Notes: generated from the letters alone by a model not told the origin. Positions 35,607-45,184 are shown, numbered from the stretch's first letter. The stretch: 64,000 nucleotides of DNA from an uncultured Sphingomonadales bacterium (GCA_903832325.1 CAILBC010000045.1:1-64000), one strand, 5' to 3'. Program-made: numbers and translations.

Positions 35607-36564
35607 ATCCGCATGGAAAGTCACTTTCCTGGGCCCGCGCGATCTGATCCATGCGGCGTTGATCGCGCACGAGGATGCCTTTGACTGGGACCCCGAAATC
35701 GTCATCGCCGGCAGCGAAATTGCCGAAGACCGCCCCGATGACTGGCAATTGGAGGCCTGGCTCGCGCGCAAGCCGACGCGCCGCGATCTTGCCGCCATGC
35801 GCGCACTGTTTGCGGGCACCGCGCCAGAGGCCGTTGTGGAGCATCTGCCCCCCACCGACTGGGTAACGCTGAGCCAATCCGGGATCGAACCGATCCGCGA
35901 AGGGCCGTTCCACGTCCACACCCCCGATCATCCGCCCCTGCACCAGGCCGGTGTGCGCAATTTCCTGATTCCCGCCAGCCAGGCGTTTGGCACCGGCCAG
36001 CATGCCACCACCGCGGGGTGCCTTGCCATGCTGTCGGCGATGAAGCGCCGCGGGGTGATCGTGCGCAATCTGGCCGATATCGGCACCGGCACCGGGCTGC
36101 TCGCCTTTGCCGCGCTGCATCTGTGGCCGCGCGCGCGCGCGGTGGCGAGCGATATCGATGCGGTCTGCGGCCCGGTGGTCGCGCTGAATGCCGATGCCAA
36201 TGGCGTGGCGCTGGGCGATGGCATCGGCCGGCTGGCGATGGTCATCGCATCGGGCATGGATCACCCGCTGCTGCGCGCCGCGGCGCCCTATGACTTGCTG
36301 ATCGCCAATATCCTGGCCGGGCCACTGGTTGAACTGGCGCCCGATTTTGCCAACGCGGTGGCGCCTGGCGGATCGGTGCTGCTGTCGGGCCTGCTCGCCA
36401 CGCAGGAACCGGCGGTGCGCGTCGCCTATGCCCGCGCCGGGCTGCGGCTGGCCGCGCGGATGCAGCGCGGCGACTGGTCGGTGCTGTGGCTGCGCCGCCG
36501 CCGCACCGGCAGCGTGCGCGCCAGCCGTGTCGGCCTCCTGCCCGAATGGTCGCGCCGCTGGTAG
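35596..36564 (+). CDS. prmA: Ribosomal protein L11 methyltransferase
   Basis: An SAM-dependent enzyme that methylates ribosomal protein L11. The ATG at 35596 was chosen because GGAG lies six bases upstream, within the preceding gene; an in-frame ATG at 35584 would remove this site. The 322-residue protein has a divergent N-terminal substrate domain, then FGTGQHATTAGCL, SAM motif DIGTGTGLLAF near residue 165, and the NIL/ANILAGPL motif near residue 240. These are characteristic of PrmA. Confidence 0.92.
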   Translation: MSDESAWKVTFLGPRDLIHAALIAHEDAFDWDPEIVIAGSEIAEDRPDDWQLEAWLARKPTRRDLAAMRALFAGTAPEAVVEHLPPTDWVTLSQSGIEPIREGPFHVHTPDHPPLHQAGVRNFLIPASQAFGTGQHATTAGCLAMLSAMKRRGVIVRNLADIGTGTGLLAFAALHLWPRARAVASDIDAVCGPVVALNADANGVALGDGIGRLAMVIASGMDHPLLRAAAPYDLLIANILAGPLVELAPDFANAVAPGGSVLLSGLLATQEPAVRVAYARAGLRLAARMQRGDWSVLWLRRRRTGSVRASRVGLLPEWSRRW

Positions 36565-36623
36565 GATTGGCCGTTGCGCCATGCTCCTTTGCCGTTTAGC
36601 CATCCGGTTAAACGGAGGAGGCG

Positions 36624-37442
36624 ATGGACTATGCAACGCTGCTGGTGGACAGGCGCGATGGCGTCGACTGGGTCACGCTGAACCGCCCCCACGCGCTCAA
36701 CGCCATCACCGTGCAGATGGTGGCCGATCTGTCGGACTATTTCGGGCGGCTGTTTCATGACAGCATCACCCGCGTGGTGGTGCTGCGGGGCGCAGGCAAG
36801 GCATTTTGCGCCGGGCTCGACATCAAAGCCAGGCTCGACATCAATGACCGCGCTGAAGGCGGGCACGAAGCGGCACCCTTTGCCGGGGGCTATGGCTTTC
36901 AGGGGTTCCTCGCCGATGTCTATCTGCGCATGCGCCGCGCGCCGCAGCCGATTGTCTCGCTGATCCACGGGCCGGCCTGCGGCGGCGGATTTTCGTTCGC
37001 GCTGGCCAGCGATATCCGCCTGGCCGGTGAAACGGCGCGGATGAATGCCGCCTATATCCGCATCGGCCTGTCCGCCTGCGACATGGGGTGCAGCTATTTC
37101 CTGCCGCGTCTGGTTGGGGGCTCGGTCGCGGCGGAACTGATGCTGACCGGGCGTTTTCTGGGCGCGCAGCGCGCGCTGGCGCTTGGCCTGGTGGCCGAAG
37201 TCGTGCCCGATGACCAGTTGGAGGCTGCCGCCGGGCCCTGGATCGAAGATCTGCTCCACGCATCGCCGATGGGCCTCAGGATGACCAAGGAAGGGCTGAA
37301 CCTGGCGATCGATGCGCCCAGCCTGGAGGCGGCCATGGCGATCGAGAACCGCAACCAGTTGCTGACGTCTGCCAGCCCCGATTTTCGCGAAGGCATGGCC
37401 GCCTTTCTTGAAAAGCGCCGCCCGGATTATTCCGCCGGATAG
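36624..37442 (+). CDS. Enoyl-CoA hydratase/isomerase family protein
   Basis: A 272-residue crotonase-fold protein with GGAGGAG upstream of its ATG. The oxyanion-hole segments are AGKAFCAGLDIKA near residue 60 and GPACGGGFSFALASDIRLAG near residue 115; the region ARMNAAYIRIGLSACDMG carries the usual catalytic stretch. It may act in fatty-acid or aromatic-acid degradation. No other beta-oxidation gene is adjacent, so the substrate is open. Its 3' end overlaps the convergent cinA-like gene by 16 bp. Confidence 0.9.
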   Translation: MDYATLLVDRRDGVDWVTLNRPHALNAITVQMVADLSDYFGRLFHDSITRVVVLRGAGKAFCAGLDIKARLDINDRAEGGHEAAPFAGGYGFQGFLADVYLRMRRAPQPIVSLIHGPACGGGFSFALASDIRLAGETARMNAAYIRIGLSACDMGCSYFLPRLVGGSVAAELMLTGRFLGAQRALALGLVAEVVPDDQLEAAAGPWIEDLLHASPMGLRMTKEGLNLAIDAPSLEAAMAIENRNQLLTSASPDFREGMAAFLEKRRPDYSAG

Positions 37443-37933
37443 GCCGCGAGGGTGCCTTCAAGCAGATTCAGCGCCGCCAGCGCAAAGGCGTGCATGTTGG
37501 CCAGCCGATCCTCGCTGCCGGTTTCGACCAGGACCGTCGCTTCGCGCCCGTCCGGACCGACCACGCCGATCGCGCTGGTGCCCGATGCCACGCCCAGCGG
37601 ATGCACCCCCGGGCCGGCCGCGCCGGTTTCGGCAAGCCCCCAATCCGCCTGATAGCGATCACGGATCAGCCGCGCCTGCGCCAGGGCATAGATTTCGGTG
37701 GCAGACGTCAGCCCGCGCAGCGACCCCGGCGCGTGGCCCAGAACGATCCGCCGCCCTTTCAACGTATAGATCACCCCGCCACCGCGATAAAACGCCGATG
37801 CCCCCGGCATGGCAAGCAATCCGGCCGAAATCAGCCCACCAGTTGCGCCATCGACCACCGCCAGCGATTCCCCGCGCGCCTTCAGCAAGGCACCCGCGCG
37901 TGCGCCCGCGGCAGCCAGATCGTCCAGCGTCAT
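37427..37933 (-). CDS. CinA C-terminal-domain protein (PncC-like)
   Basis: A 168-residue stand-alone CinA C-terminal domain, a family whose characterised members deamidate nicotinamide mononucleotide. The family's early ESCTGG signature reads VDGATGG here, so two usually conserved polar residues are missing, and activity is uncertain. AGLLAMPGASAFYRGGGVIYT, GLAETGAAGP and GTSAIGVVGPDG otherwise fit well. The start overlaps the stop of the lysE-type gene (ATGA). It is the last gene of the recN-ligA operon. Confidence 0.82.
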   Translation of the reverse strand: MTLDDLAAAGARAGALLKARGESLAVVDGATGGLISAGLLAMPGASAFYRGGGVIYTLKGRRIVLGHAPGSLRGLTSATEIYALAQARLIRDRYQADWGLAETGAAGPGVHPLGVASGTSAIGVVGPDGREATVLVETGSEDRLANMHAFALAALNLLEGTLAAYPAE

Positions 37934-38562
37934 GCCCGGCTTCCCGCGATGGCCAGGCCGAACGCGACAAAGATCGTGCCGGTCACGCGATTGAACAGCC
38001 GCCGCCGCGCCGGCGGGCGCAGCCACGCCGCCAGCCCGCGCCCGCCCAGCGCATAGGCAAAGTACCAGGCGAATTCGATCACGGCGAACGTGATGATCAT
38101 AACCGCAAACTGCCCCGGCTTGGGCCGCGCGGGATCGATGAACAGCGGCAGGAACGCCGCGGCAAAGACCAGTGCCTTGGGATTGCTGATGCTGATCGAA
38201 TAGGCGGTGCGGAACAGGTGCCCGCGTGATGGGCCGCTCTGCACCGGTGCCGCATCATCGGCGCCGGTGGCATTGGGCACATCGGCAATCCAGGCCTTGT
38301 ACCCCAGCCAGATCAGATAGGCCGCGCCCGCCAGTTTCAGCACCAGAAACGCCGCCGGCAGCGCCATCAGCAGCGCGGTCAGCCCCGCCGCAGACGCGCC
38401 CAGCAGGCAGATCAGCGCGGCAAAGCACCCGGCCATGGCCATGATCGCCGCCGGCAGCCCGTGTTCAATGCTGCGTGTCATGACATGGAGCATGTTCGGC
38501 CCGGGAGAGGCAGAAATGAAAAACACCGTGGCCGCAAACAGCCACCAGGTATGCAAGGCCAT
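37930..38562 (-). CDS. LysE/RhtB-family translocator
   Basis: A 210-residue inner-membrane protein with about six membrane helices. The N terminus FISASPGPNMLHVMTRSIEHG is the hallmark of RhtB/LysE amino-acid exporters, and SISNPKALVFAAAFLPLF matches the second conserved block. The family exports amino acids such as homoserine or threonine; the substrate here is unknown. It starts 6 bp after the ligA stop. Confidence 0.9.
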   Translation of the reverse strand: MALHTWWLFAATVFFISASPGPNMLHVMTRSIEHGLPAAIMAMAGCFAALICLLGASAAGLTALLMALPAAFLVLKLAGAAYLIWLGYKAWIADVPNATGADDAAPVQSGPSRGHLFRTAYSISISNPKALVFAAAFLPLFIDPARPKPGQFAVMIITFAVIEFAWYFAYALGGRGLAAWLRPPARRRLFNRVTGTIFVAFGLAIAGSRA

Positions 38563-38568
38563 GATCGT

Positions 38569-40632
38569 CTATCCCGCATTGCGCACAATGTCGGCCCACT
38601 GCGCCTCGTCGATCACCTCGATCCCGAGCGCGGCGGCCTGTTTCAGCTTTGATCCCGCGCCGGGCCCGGCAACGACCAGGTCGGTCTTGGCCGAAACCGA
38701 CCCGGCGGCGCGCGCGCCCAGCGCTTCGGCCTGGGCCTTGGCTTCGTCGCGGCTCATCGTTTCCAGCTTTCCGGTGAATACCACGGTCTTGCCCGCAACG
38801 GCGCTGGCGCGGGTTTCGACGATATAATCGGGCGGGGCAACTTCGCCCAGCAGATCGTCCCACACTGCCAGATTGTGCGGTTCGTGGAAAAATTCGCCCA
38901 AAGCCTCGACCACCACCGGGCCCACGCCGTCAATCGCCAGCAAGTCGGCGCGCGCGTCTTCATCGCCGCCATGCGCGCGCGCGGCCACATCGCGCAGCGC
39001 GGGCAGCGTGACAAAGCGTTTGAGCAGATCGCGCGCGGTCACCTGGCCGACATGGCGGATGCCCAGCGCAAACAGCAGCCGCGCGGCATCGGGGGCGCGG
39101 CACGCCTCGATCGCTGTCAACAGGTTGTCCACAGACTTGTCCTTCCACCCTTCGCGCCCGATGATCTCGGCACGGCGCGCTTTCAGGCGGAAAATGTCGG
39201 CCGGGCTTTCCAGCCAGCCAGCCGCAAAGAATTCGGCAATGGTCTTTTCACCCAGGCCTTCGATATCGAGCGCGGGCCGGCTGACGAAATGGCGCAGCCG
39301 TTCGGTGCGCTGCGCCGGGCAGATCAGCCCGCCGGTGCAGCGCACATCGACTTCGCCTTCTTCGGCCACGGCCTCTGACCCGCATTCGGGGCAATGATCG
39401 GGAAAAACGAAAGCGTCGCGCGGTTCATCGCGGGTCAGGTTGTCGACAATTTGCGGAATCACGTCACCGGCGCGTTGCAGCACCACCCGATCGCCCACGC
39501 GCACGCCCAGCCGGCCGATTTCGTCGCGGTTGTGCAGTGTGACATTGGTCACCGTTACCCCGCCGACCAGCACCGGGGCCAGCCGGCCGACCGGGGTCAG
39601 CTTGCCGGTGCGGCCGACTTGCACGTCGATCGCCTCGATCACCGTGGCGGCGCGTTCGGCGGGAAACTTGTGCGCCATGCCCCAGCGCGGCGATTTGGCG
39701 ACAAAGCCCAGCCGGTCCTGCCAGTCCAGCCGATCGACTTTATAGACCACGCCATCAATGTCATAGGCCAGATCGGGCCGTCCGGCCTGAATTGCGCGGT
39801 AATGCGCGATCATCGCCGCCACATCGGCGCAGCGCACCAGCAATGGCGAAACCGGCACGCCCCAGCCGGCAATCGCCTGCATCACGCCAAACTGGCTGTC
39901 GGCGGGCAGGCCGCTGTGCGCGCCCCAGCCATGCGCAAGAAAGCGCAAGGGCCGGCTGGCGGTAACACTCGCATCCTTTTGCCGCAGCGATCCGGCGGCG
40001 GCATTGCGCGGGTTGGCAAACAGCTTGTCCCCGCGTTCGGCCTGCGCGGCGTTGAGCGCGGCAAAGTCGGCCTTGCTCATATAGACTTCGCCGCGAATCT
40101 CGAACAGGTCGGGCACCGCGCCGGCCAGCACCTGCGGAATATCGGCAATATGCGCGACATTGGCGGTAACATCTTCGCCCACCTGGCCGTCGCCGCGGGT
40201 GGCGGCGCGCACCAGGCGCCCGGATTCATAGCGCAGCGAGCAGGACAGGCCGTCAATCTTGTCCTCGGCGGTCATCACCAGTTCCGCCTCGGCCGGCAGC
40301 GCCAGAAACCGGCGCACGCGGGCGGCGAATTCGGCCACTTCCTCGTCGGTGAAGGCGTTGTCGAGGCTCATCATCCGCACATCGTGGCGCACTTTGGCCA
40401 GCGGCGTGCCGCTGATGTCGTGCCCGACTTTGCGGCTGGGGCTGTCGGCACGGACCAGATGCGGGAATGCCGCCTCGATCTCGGCATTGCGGCGGATCAG
40501 CGCGTCATAGGCGGCATCGTCGATTTCGGGCGTATCGAGCGTGTGATACAAATGATCGTGATGCGCGATCTGGCGCGCCAGCCGCATCAGTTCGTTGGCG
40601 GCTTCTGCCTCCGGCATCCGGTCCACGCTCAA
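38569..40632 (-). CDS. ligA: NAD-dependent DNA ligase
   Basis: This enzyme seals nicks during replication and repair, using NAD+. It is 687 aa with adenylation motif EDKIDGLSCSLRY (catalytic Lys in K-x-D-G near residue 125), VYMSKADFAALN and FANPRNAAAGSLRQ. The OB fold and zinc-finger cysteines follow (CPECGSEAV...CTGGLICPAQ), then helix-hairpin-helix repeats and a C-terminal BRCT domain (KTVVFTGKLETMSRDEAK). The start is probably a TTG at 40632 that overlaps the GNAT stop as TTGA; an ATG at 40617 is the alternative. Confidence 0.95.
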   Translation of the reverse strand: MSVDRMPEAEAANELMRLARQIAHHDHLYHTLDTPEIDDAAYDALIRRNAEIEAAFPHLVRADSPSRKVGHDISGTPLAKVRHDVRMMSLDNAFTDEEVAEFAARVRRFLALPAEAELVMTAEDKIDGLSCSLRYESGRLVRAATRGDGQVGEDVTANVAHIADIPQVLAGAVPDLFEIRGEVYMSKADFAALNAAQAERGDKLFANPRNAAAGSLRQKDASVTASRPLRFLAHGWGAHSGLPADSQFGVMQAIAGWGVPVSPLLVRCADVAAMIAHYRAIQAGRPDLAYDIDGVVYKVDRLDWQDRLGFVAKSPRWGMAHKFPAERAATVIEAIDVQVGRTGKLTPVGRLAPVLVGGVTVTNVTLHNRDEIGRLGVRVGDRVVLQRAGDVIPQIVDNLTRDEPRDAFVFPDHCPECGSEAVAEEGEVDVRCTGGLICPAQRTERLRHFVSRPALDIEGLGEKTIAEFFAAGWLESPADIFRLKARRAEIIGREGWKDKSVDNLLTAIEACRAPDAARLLFALGIRHVGQVTARDLLKRFVTLPALRDVAARAHGGDEDARADLLAIDGVGPVVVEALGEFFHEPHNLAVWDDLLGEVAPPDYIVETRASAVAGKTVVFTGKLETMSRDEAKAQAEALGARAAGSVSAKTDLVVAGPGAGSKLKQAAALGIEVIDEAQWADIVRNAG

Positions 40633-41330
40633 TTGGCCTTCCCCAGAATGGTAACGACGCGTTCGCAGCGCAGCTCAAAGCCCAGCTTGCGATAAAGCGC
40701 AATTGCCCCGGCGTTTTCGGCATAGCTGTGCAGGAACGAGCTGGCGCCGTGATCGCGATGTTCGGACATGACCTGGCAGATCAACTGGGCCGCCAGCCCC
40801 TGCCCGCGCCAGGCCGGATCTGTGCACACCGCGCTCACTTCGATCATGCCCGGCGCCGGGCGCAGCCGTTCACCGGCCATGGCAATCAATCGGCCATCGC
40901 GGATTTGCCCGTAAAACGAGCCGTAGTACGCGGTAAAGGGTCGCCATGGCCCAGGCTGGGTGGCATGCGCCAGCGCGGCCATTTCGCGATGATCCTGACC
41001 ACCAAGCCGGACACAGAAAGACCCGGCGGGGCGCACCACCGGCCCGGTTGCGACCATTTGCGCCAGACGCGCCGTTTTGCGCACCACGGTGCCGGGTGGC
41101 GGTGCAACCGCTTCGGCCTCCACCAGCCAAAGTTCGTCATCATCGTTTGCAAACAGCGCGGCCAGGTCAGCCTCATGCCCCGGTGCGGCCGCAGCAAAGG
41201 GGCCATAATCCGGATCGATCCGCATTGCCTGTGGCGTCCCCCGGGCGAGGCCGGCCTGTGGGCCATTCAACGCAAACCAGACCGGTCGGTCGAGCGCTCG
41301 ATCATGGCCGGTTCGGTCACGCCTGTTCAA
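40629..41330 (-). CDS. GNAT-family N-acetyltransferase in the recN-ligA operon
   Basis: A protein of about 233 aa with a C-terminal GNAT domain of the FR47-like type. The core is IEVSAVCTDPAWRGQGLAAQL near residue 165, followed by SFLHSYAENAGAIALYRKLGF near residue 200. The N-terminal half (RPVWFALNGPQAGLA) is typical of a two-part GNAT group. The only upstream start is a TTG at 41330, inside the end of recN. The overlaps with recN (14 bp) and ligA (4 bp) imply translational coupling. The substrate is unknown. Confidence 0.85.
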   Translation of the reverse strand: MNRRDRTGHDRALDRPVWFALNGPQAGLARGTPQAMRIDPDYGPFAAAAPGHEADLAALFANDDDELWLVEAEAVAPPPGTVVRKTARLAQMVATGPVVRPAGSFCVRLGGQDHREMAALAHATQPGPWRPFTAYYGSFYGQIRDGRLIAMAGERLRPAPGMIEVSAVCTDPAWRGQGLAAQLICQVMSEHRDHGASSFLHSYAENAGAIALYRKLGFELRCERVVTILGKAN

Positions 41331-42984
41331 GCAGGCGATCGGCCTGCGCGCGCGCTTCGGGCGTGATTTCGGCGCCAGACAGCATGCGCGCGATTTCTTC
41401 CTGCCGGCCAGCGGGATCGAGCAGCATGACCGATGTGCGCGTGACGGTGCCTTCGCTCGATTTGGCGATCAGATAATGCGTGGTGCCGCGCGCCGCGACT
41501 TGCGGACTGTGCGTCACCGCCAGCAATTGCCCCGCGCGCGCCAGCCGGGCCAACCGTTCGCCGATTGCGCTGGCCACTGCGCCGCCCACGCCGCGATCGA
41601 TTTCGTCAAAGATCACCGTGGCCGCGCCGCCCTGTTCGGCCAACGCCACCTTGAGCGCGAGGATAAAGCGCGACAGTTCCCCGCCCGAGGCGATCTTGCC
41701 CAGCGGCGCAAACGGGCTGCCGGGGTTGGTGGCGATCAGGAATTCCACCGCATCGACGCCCTGCGGACCCCAGCGATCTTCGGGCAGGCGCACCACCGCG
41801 GTGCGGAATTTTGCCGAATCGAGCTTCAGCGGCGCCAGTTCCTGCGCCACCGCGGCATCGAGCCGGCGCGATGCCTCGGCCCGCACCACCGACAGCGTTT
41901 CGGCCTTGGCCTGGTAATCCAGCCCTGCCTCGTGCGCCGCGCGCTCCAATGTGGCGAGCCGCGTGTCCCCGCTTTCAATCGCATCGAGCGCGGCGCGCAT
42001 TTCGGCCATTTTCGCCGGCAGGGCATCGGCGGGGCAGCCATGCTTGCGCGCCATCGCGCGCAGATCGAACAACCGGGTTTCGATGCGATCGAGCAGCAGC
42101 GGATCGTGCGCCAGGGCCTCCATCGCGGCGGCGATGCGGTCTTCGGCCTCTCCCGCCTCGATCACCGCGCGGTCGAGCGAAGCCAGCGCCTCGGTCAGCA
42201 GCGGATGTTCGCCGGCGATGCGGTCGAGCCGCCGCGCCGCGCTGCGCAATGTGGCCAGTGCCGAATCCGATCCTTCCCACAGCGCCTGCAACGCAACCAG
42301 ATCGCCCGACAGGCGCTCACCCTTTTGCATCGATGCGCGCTGCTGCGCCAGATCGGCCTCTTCGCCGATCAGCGGGGCGAGCGCGGCCAGTTCGGCGAGG
42401 TGCGCAGACAGCAAGTCCTCGTCGGCGCGGGCCGCGGCCACGGCGGCGCGCGCTTCGGCCAGTTCGTGGTCGGCGCGGCTCCAGCGCTGCCAGGCTTCGG
42501 CCACGGCGGCGGTATCGGCGTGGGCATAACGATCGAGCAGCGCGCGATGGCCGCGCGCATTGACCAGCCCGCGATCATCATGCTGCCCGTGCAGTTCGAC
42601 CAGCGCGCGCGACAGATCGCGCAACAGCGCCACCCCCACCGGCTGGTCATTGATGAACGCCCGGCTGCCGCCATCGGCGCGCAGCCGGCGCTTTATGATC
42701 AGCGGCTCGCCCGGTTCGATATCGATTTCGGCCTCGGCCAGCGCGGTGCGGATCACATCGGGCAGGGAATCGAATTCGAACGTGGCCGTCACGCTTGCCT
42801 GATCGGTACCCGAACGTACTAGCCCGGCATCGGCACGATCGCCCAGCACCAGCCCCAGCGAATCAAGCAGGATCGATTTGCCCGCGCCGGTTTCGCCGGT
42901 CAGCACACCCAGCCCGGCGTGAAACGCCAGATCGAGTGCTTCGATCAGCACGACATTGCGGATGGCTAGCGAGGTGAGCATCAT
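41317..42984 (-). CDS. recN: DNA repair protein RecN
   Basis: An SMC-like ATPase acting in double-strand break repair. It is 555 aa with LTSLAIRNVVLIEALDL, Walker A LTGETGAGKSILLDSL near residue 35, and LVELHGQHDDRGLVN. A long coiled-coil centre rich in Ala, Arg and Glu follows. ASGGELSRFILALKV (signature) and TVIFDEIDRGVGGAVA (Walker B) come next, then LAVTHSPQVAARG. I saw no alphaproteobacterial LexA box (GTTC-N7-GTTC) in the 185 bp upstream. It heads the recN-GNAT-ligA-lysE-cinA operon. Confidence 0.96.
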   Translation of the reverse strand: MMLTSLAIRNVVLIEALDLAFHAGLGVLTGETGAGKSILLDSLGLVLGDRADAGLVRSGTDQASVTATFEFDSLPDVIRTALAEAEIDIEPGEPLIIKRRLRADGGSRAFINDQPVGVALLRDLSRALVELHGQHDDRGLVNARGHRALLDRYAHADTAAVAEAWQRWSRADHELAEARAAVAAARADEDLLSAHLAELAALAPLIGEEADLAQQRASMQKGERLSGDLVALQALWEGSDSALATLRSAARRLDRIAGEHPLLTEALASLDRAVIEAGEAEDRIAAAMEALAHDPLLLDRIETRLFDLRAMARKHGCPADALPAKMAEMRAALDAIESGDTRLATLERAAHEAGLDYQAKAETLSVVRAEASRRLDAAVAQELAPLKLDSAKFRTAVVRLPEDRWGPQGVDAVEFLIATNPGSPFAPLGKIASGGELSRFILALKVALAEQGGAATVIFDEIDRGVGGAVASAIGERLARLARAGQLLAVTHSPQVAARGTTHYLIAKSSEGTVTRTSVMLLDPAGRQEEIARMLSGAEITPEARAQADRLLEQA

Positions 42985-43169
42985 TCGGTTCCGCTGTTCG
43001 CATAGCCCGCCACTGCGCGCGCGTCATCCTTTGTTGAATGCATTAAAAGGCGCGGCCCACTGTTGCGGTGATGTGACACTGTGACATGCGAACGAAACGT
43101 GATTGTGACAATGATTCGCGGCAGATTGCAAACGGCAGACCGAAAGGTCGAGAACAAAGGGGAACGCCG

Positions 43170-44105
43170 ATGGCACCGCGCGCATTGATGAAGGACGGCA
43201 GGAAAGCGCTTCCTTCGGCCATGGACCTGGCAACCTCGATCCCGGCTTGGCTGGATCTTCCCGAACCACGCGGTTTCCGCCCCAAGCGCAAGCTGCGCAC
43301 GGTGTGGATTTCGGATATCCACCTTGGCACAAAGGGCTGCAATGCAGCGCTGCTGCTGGACTTTCTGGCGTCGATCGAATGCGAAACGCTGTATCTGGTC
43401 GGCGATATTGTCGACGGCTGGCGGCTGTCGCGGGGCTGGTACTGGCCCGATGAACACAACGAAGTGGTGCGCCGCGTGCTCAAGATGGCGCATCGCGGCA
43501 CGCGCGTGGTGCTGATCGCGGGCAATCACGACGAAATGCTGCGCCCTTATGCGGGGATGAGCTTTGGCGGGGTGGAGCTCGCGCTCGATGCGATCCACGT
43601 CACTGCCGATGGCCGCCAGCTGCTGGTCACGCATGGTGACGGGTTTGACGGCGTGGTGCTCTATGCCCGCTGGCTCGCGTTTCTGGGCGACAAGGCCTAC
43701 GAGGTGCTGCTGAAAACCAACCGCTGGGTCAATATTGTCCGCCGCCATTTCCGCCTGCCGTACTGGTCGCTGTCGGCCTATATGAAAAAGCGGGTGAAGA
43801 ACGCGGTGCAGTTCATCTGCGATTTCGAGGAAGCAGTGGCGCATGCCGCGCGCGACATGGGCGTCGATGGCGTGGTTTGCGGCCATATCCATTGCGCCGA
43901 AATCCGCCAGATCGGCGATGTGACCTATTACAACGACGGTGACTGGGTGGAAAGCTGCACCGCGCTGGTCGAAGACGCGCAAGGGCAGATCAGCATTATC
44001 GACTGGCCGGCGGAAATCGCCGCCGCGCAGGCCGCAAGCGGCAGCATTGCGGCAGCCACCGATGAAAGCCGCAAGAACGTCGGCCGCAAAAAGGAAGACG
44101 CATGA
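43170..44105 (+). CDS. UDP-2,3-diacylglucosamine diphosphatase-like metallophosphoesterase
   Basis: A 311-residue calcineurin-like phosphoesterase. The start at 43170 has AAAGGGGAA upstream. Metal-binding motifs are in order: WISDIHLG near residue 50, VGDIVDGW near 85, AGNHDEM near 120, VTHGDGFD near 160, and CGHIHCAEI near 235. The layout is that of the LpxH-like family, but this group often works outside lipid A synthesis. It is coupled by ATGA to a glycosyltransferase, so a role in making a glycolipid or envelope sugar is likely. Confidence 0.9.
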   Translation: MAPRALMKDGRKALPSAMDLATSIPAWLDLPEPRGFRPKRKLRTVWISDIHLGTKGCNAALLLDFLASIECETLYLVGDIVDGWRLSRGWYWPDEHNEVVRRVLKMAHRGTRVVLIAGNHDEMLRPYAGMSFGGVELALDAIHVTADGRQLLVTHGDGFDGVVLYARWLAFLGDKAYEVLLKTNRWVNIVRRHFRLPYWSLSAYMKKRVKNAVQFICDFEEAVAHAARDMGVDGVVCGHIHCAEIRQIGDVTYYNDGDWVESCTALVEDAQGQISIIDWPAEIAAAQAASGSIAAATDESRKNVGRKKEDA

Positions 44106-45184
44106 GACTGGCGATCTGCACCGACGCGTGGCACCCGCAAGTCAATGGCGTGGTGCGCACGCTGTCGACCACGGTCGACCGGCTGACCCGGCGCGGCTAT
44201 GAAGTCGAACTGGTCACCCCGTCGCAGTTTTTCACCTTTGCCCTGCCCGGATATAGCGAGATCCGGCTGGCAATGGCGCCGCGGTTCGGCACGCGCCGCA
44301 CGCTGAAGGCCTTTGCCCCCGATATCGTCCACATCGCCACCGAAGGCCCCATCGGCTGGAGCGCGCGCGCCTGGTGCAAGGACAACCAGATCCCGTTCAC
44401 CAGCGCATTCCACACCCGCTTTCCCGATTATGCGGCGGTGCGCACCGGGCTGTCACCTTCGCATTTCTGGCCGCTGATGCGCCGGTTCCACGCATCGAGC
44501 GAGGCGGTGCTGGTATCGACGCCCACGCTGGCCGACGAACTGGCCGGGCATGGCATCGGCCACACCCGGCAATGGTCGCGCGGCATCGATGATGCGCTGT
44601 TTCGCCCGACCCATGCCCCGCACCCCGCCATGCGCGATCTGCCCAGGCCGATCATGCTCAATGTGGGGCGCGTGGCGGTTGAAAAGAACCTGACCGCGTT
44701 TCTGGATGCCAAAGTGCCCGGCACCAAAGTGGTCGTGGGCGATGGTCCCGACCTGGCAGCGCTGCGCGCCCGCTATCCCGATGCGGTGTTTTTGGGCGCG
44801 CTGGCGGGTGAAGCGCTGGCCAGCGCCTATTGCGCGGCCGATGTGTTCGTCTTCCCCAGCCGCACCGATACGTTCGGGCTGGTGATGATCGAGGCGCTGG
44901 CCTGCGGCGTGCCGGTTGCCGCCTTTCCGGTGGCGGGGCCAATCGACATCGTCGGCCCGGCCGGACGCGGCCCGCGCAGCACTCTGCCGGTGACTGTGGG
45001 CGCGCTGCATGACGATCTGGGCGAAGCCATCAGCCGCGCGCTGCGTTGCGACCGGATGGGCGCGGCGGTGCATGGTGCCAGTTATTCGTGGGATCGCGCG
45101 ACCGACCAGTTTGTCGGTGCCATCAGCGAAGCGCTGCTCCGGCGCAAAATGGCGCGTGAACAGCGCGACATGGTTGCCGCCTGA
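44102..45184 (+). CDS. Group 1 (GT4) glycosyltransferase, alpha-mannosyltransferase-like
   Basis: A 360-residue GT-B glycosyltransferase. The N-terminal acceptor domain reads AICTDAWHPQVNGVVRTLS, and HIATEGPIGWSARAWC follows near residue 80. The donor domain has LNVGRVAVEKNLTAFL near residue 185, VVVGDGPDLAAL, and FPSRTDTFGLVMIEALACGVPV near residue 260 with the E-x7-E nucleotide-sugar motif. It resembles PimB/MgtA-type GDP-mannose-dependent enzymes, so it may add a sugar to a lipid. It is co-translated with the metallophosphoesterase. Confidence 0.9.
   Translation: MRLAICTDAWHPQVNGVVRTLSTTVDRLTRRGYEVELVTPSQFFTFALPGYSEIRLAMAPRFGTRRTLKAFAPDIVHIATEGPIGWSARAWCKDNQIPFTSAFHTRFPDYAAVRTGLSPSHFWPLMRRFHASSEAVLVSTPTLADELAGHGIGHTRQWSRGIDDALFRPTHAPHPAMRDLPRPIMLNVGRVAVEKNLTAFLDAKVPGTKVVVGDGPDLAALRARYPDAVFLGALAGEALASAYCAADVFVFPSRTDTFGLVMIEALACGVPVAAFPVAGPIDIVGPAGRGPRSTLPVTVGALHDDLGEAISRALRCDRMGAAVHGASYSWDRATDQFVGAISEALLRRKMAREQRDMVAA

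Noticed and set aside
42985..43169. A LexA (SOS) box for recN
   Set aside because: GTTC occurs twice at about 42988 and 42996, but the spacing is 4 rather than the 7 required for the alphaproteobacterial GTTC-N7-GTTC site.
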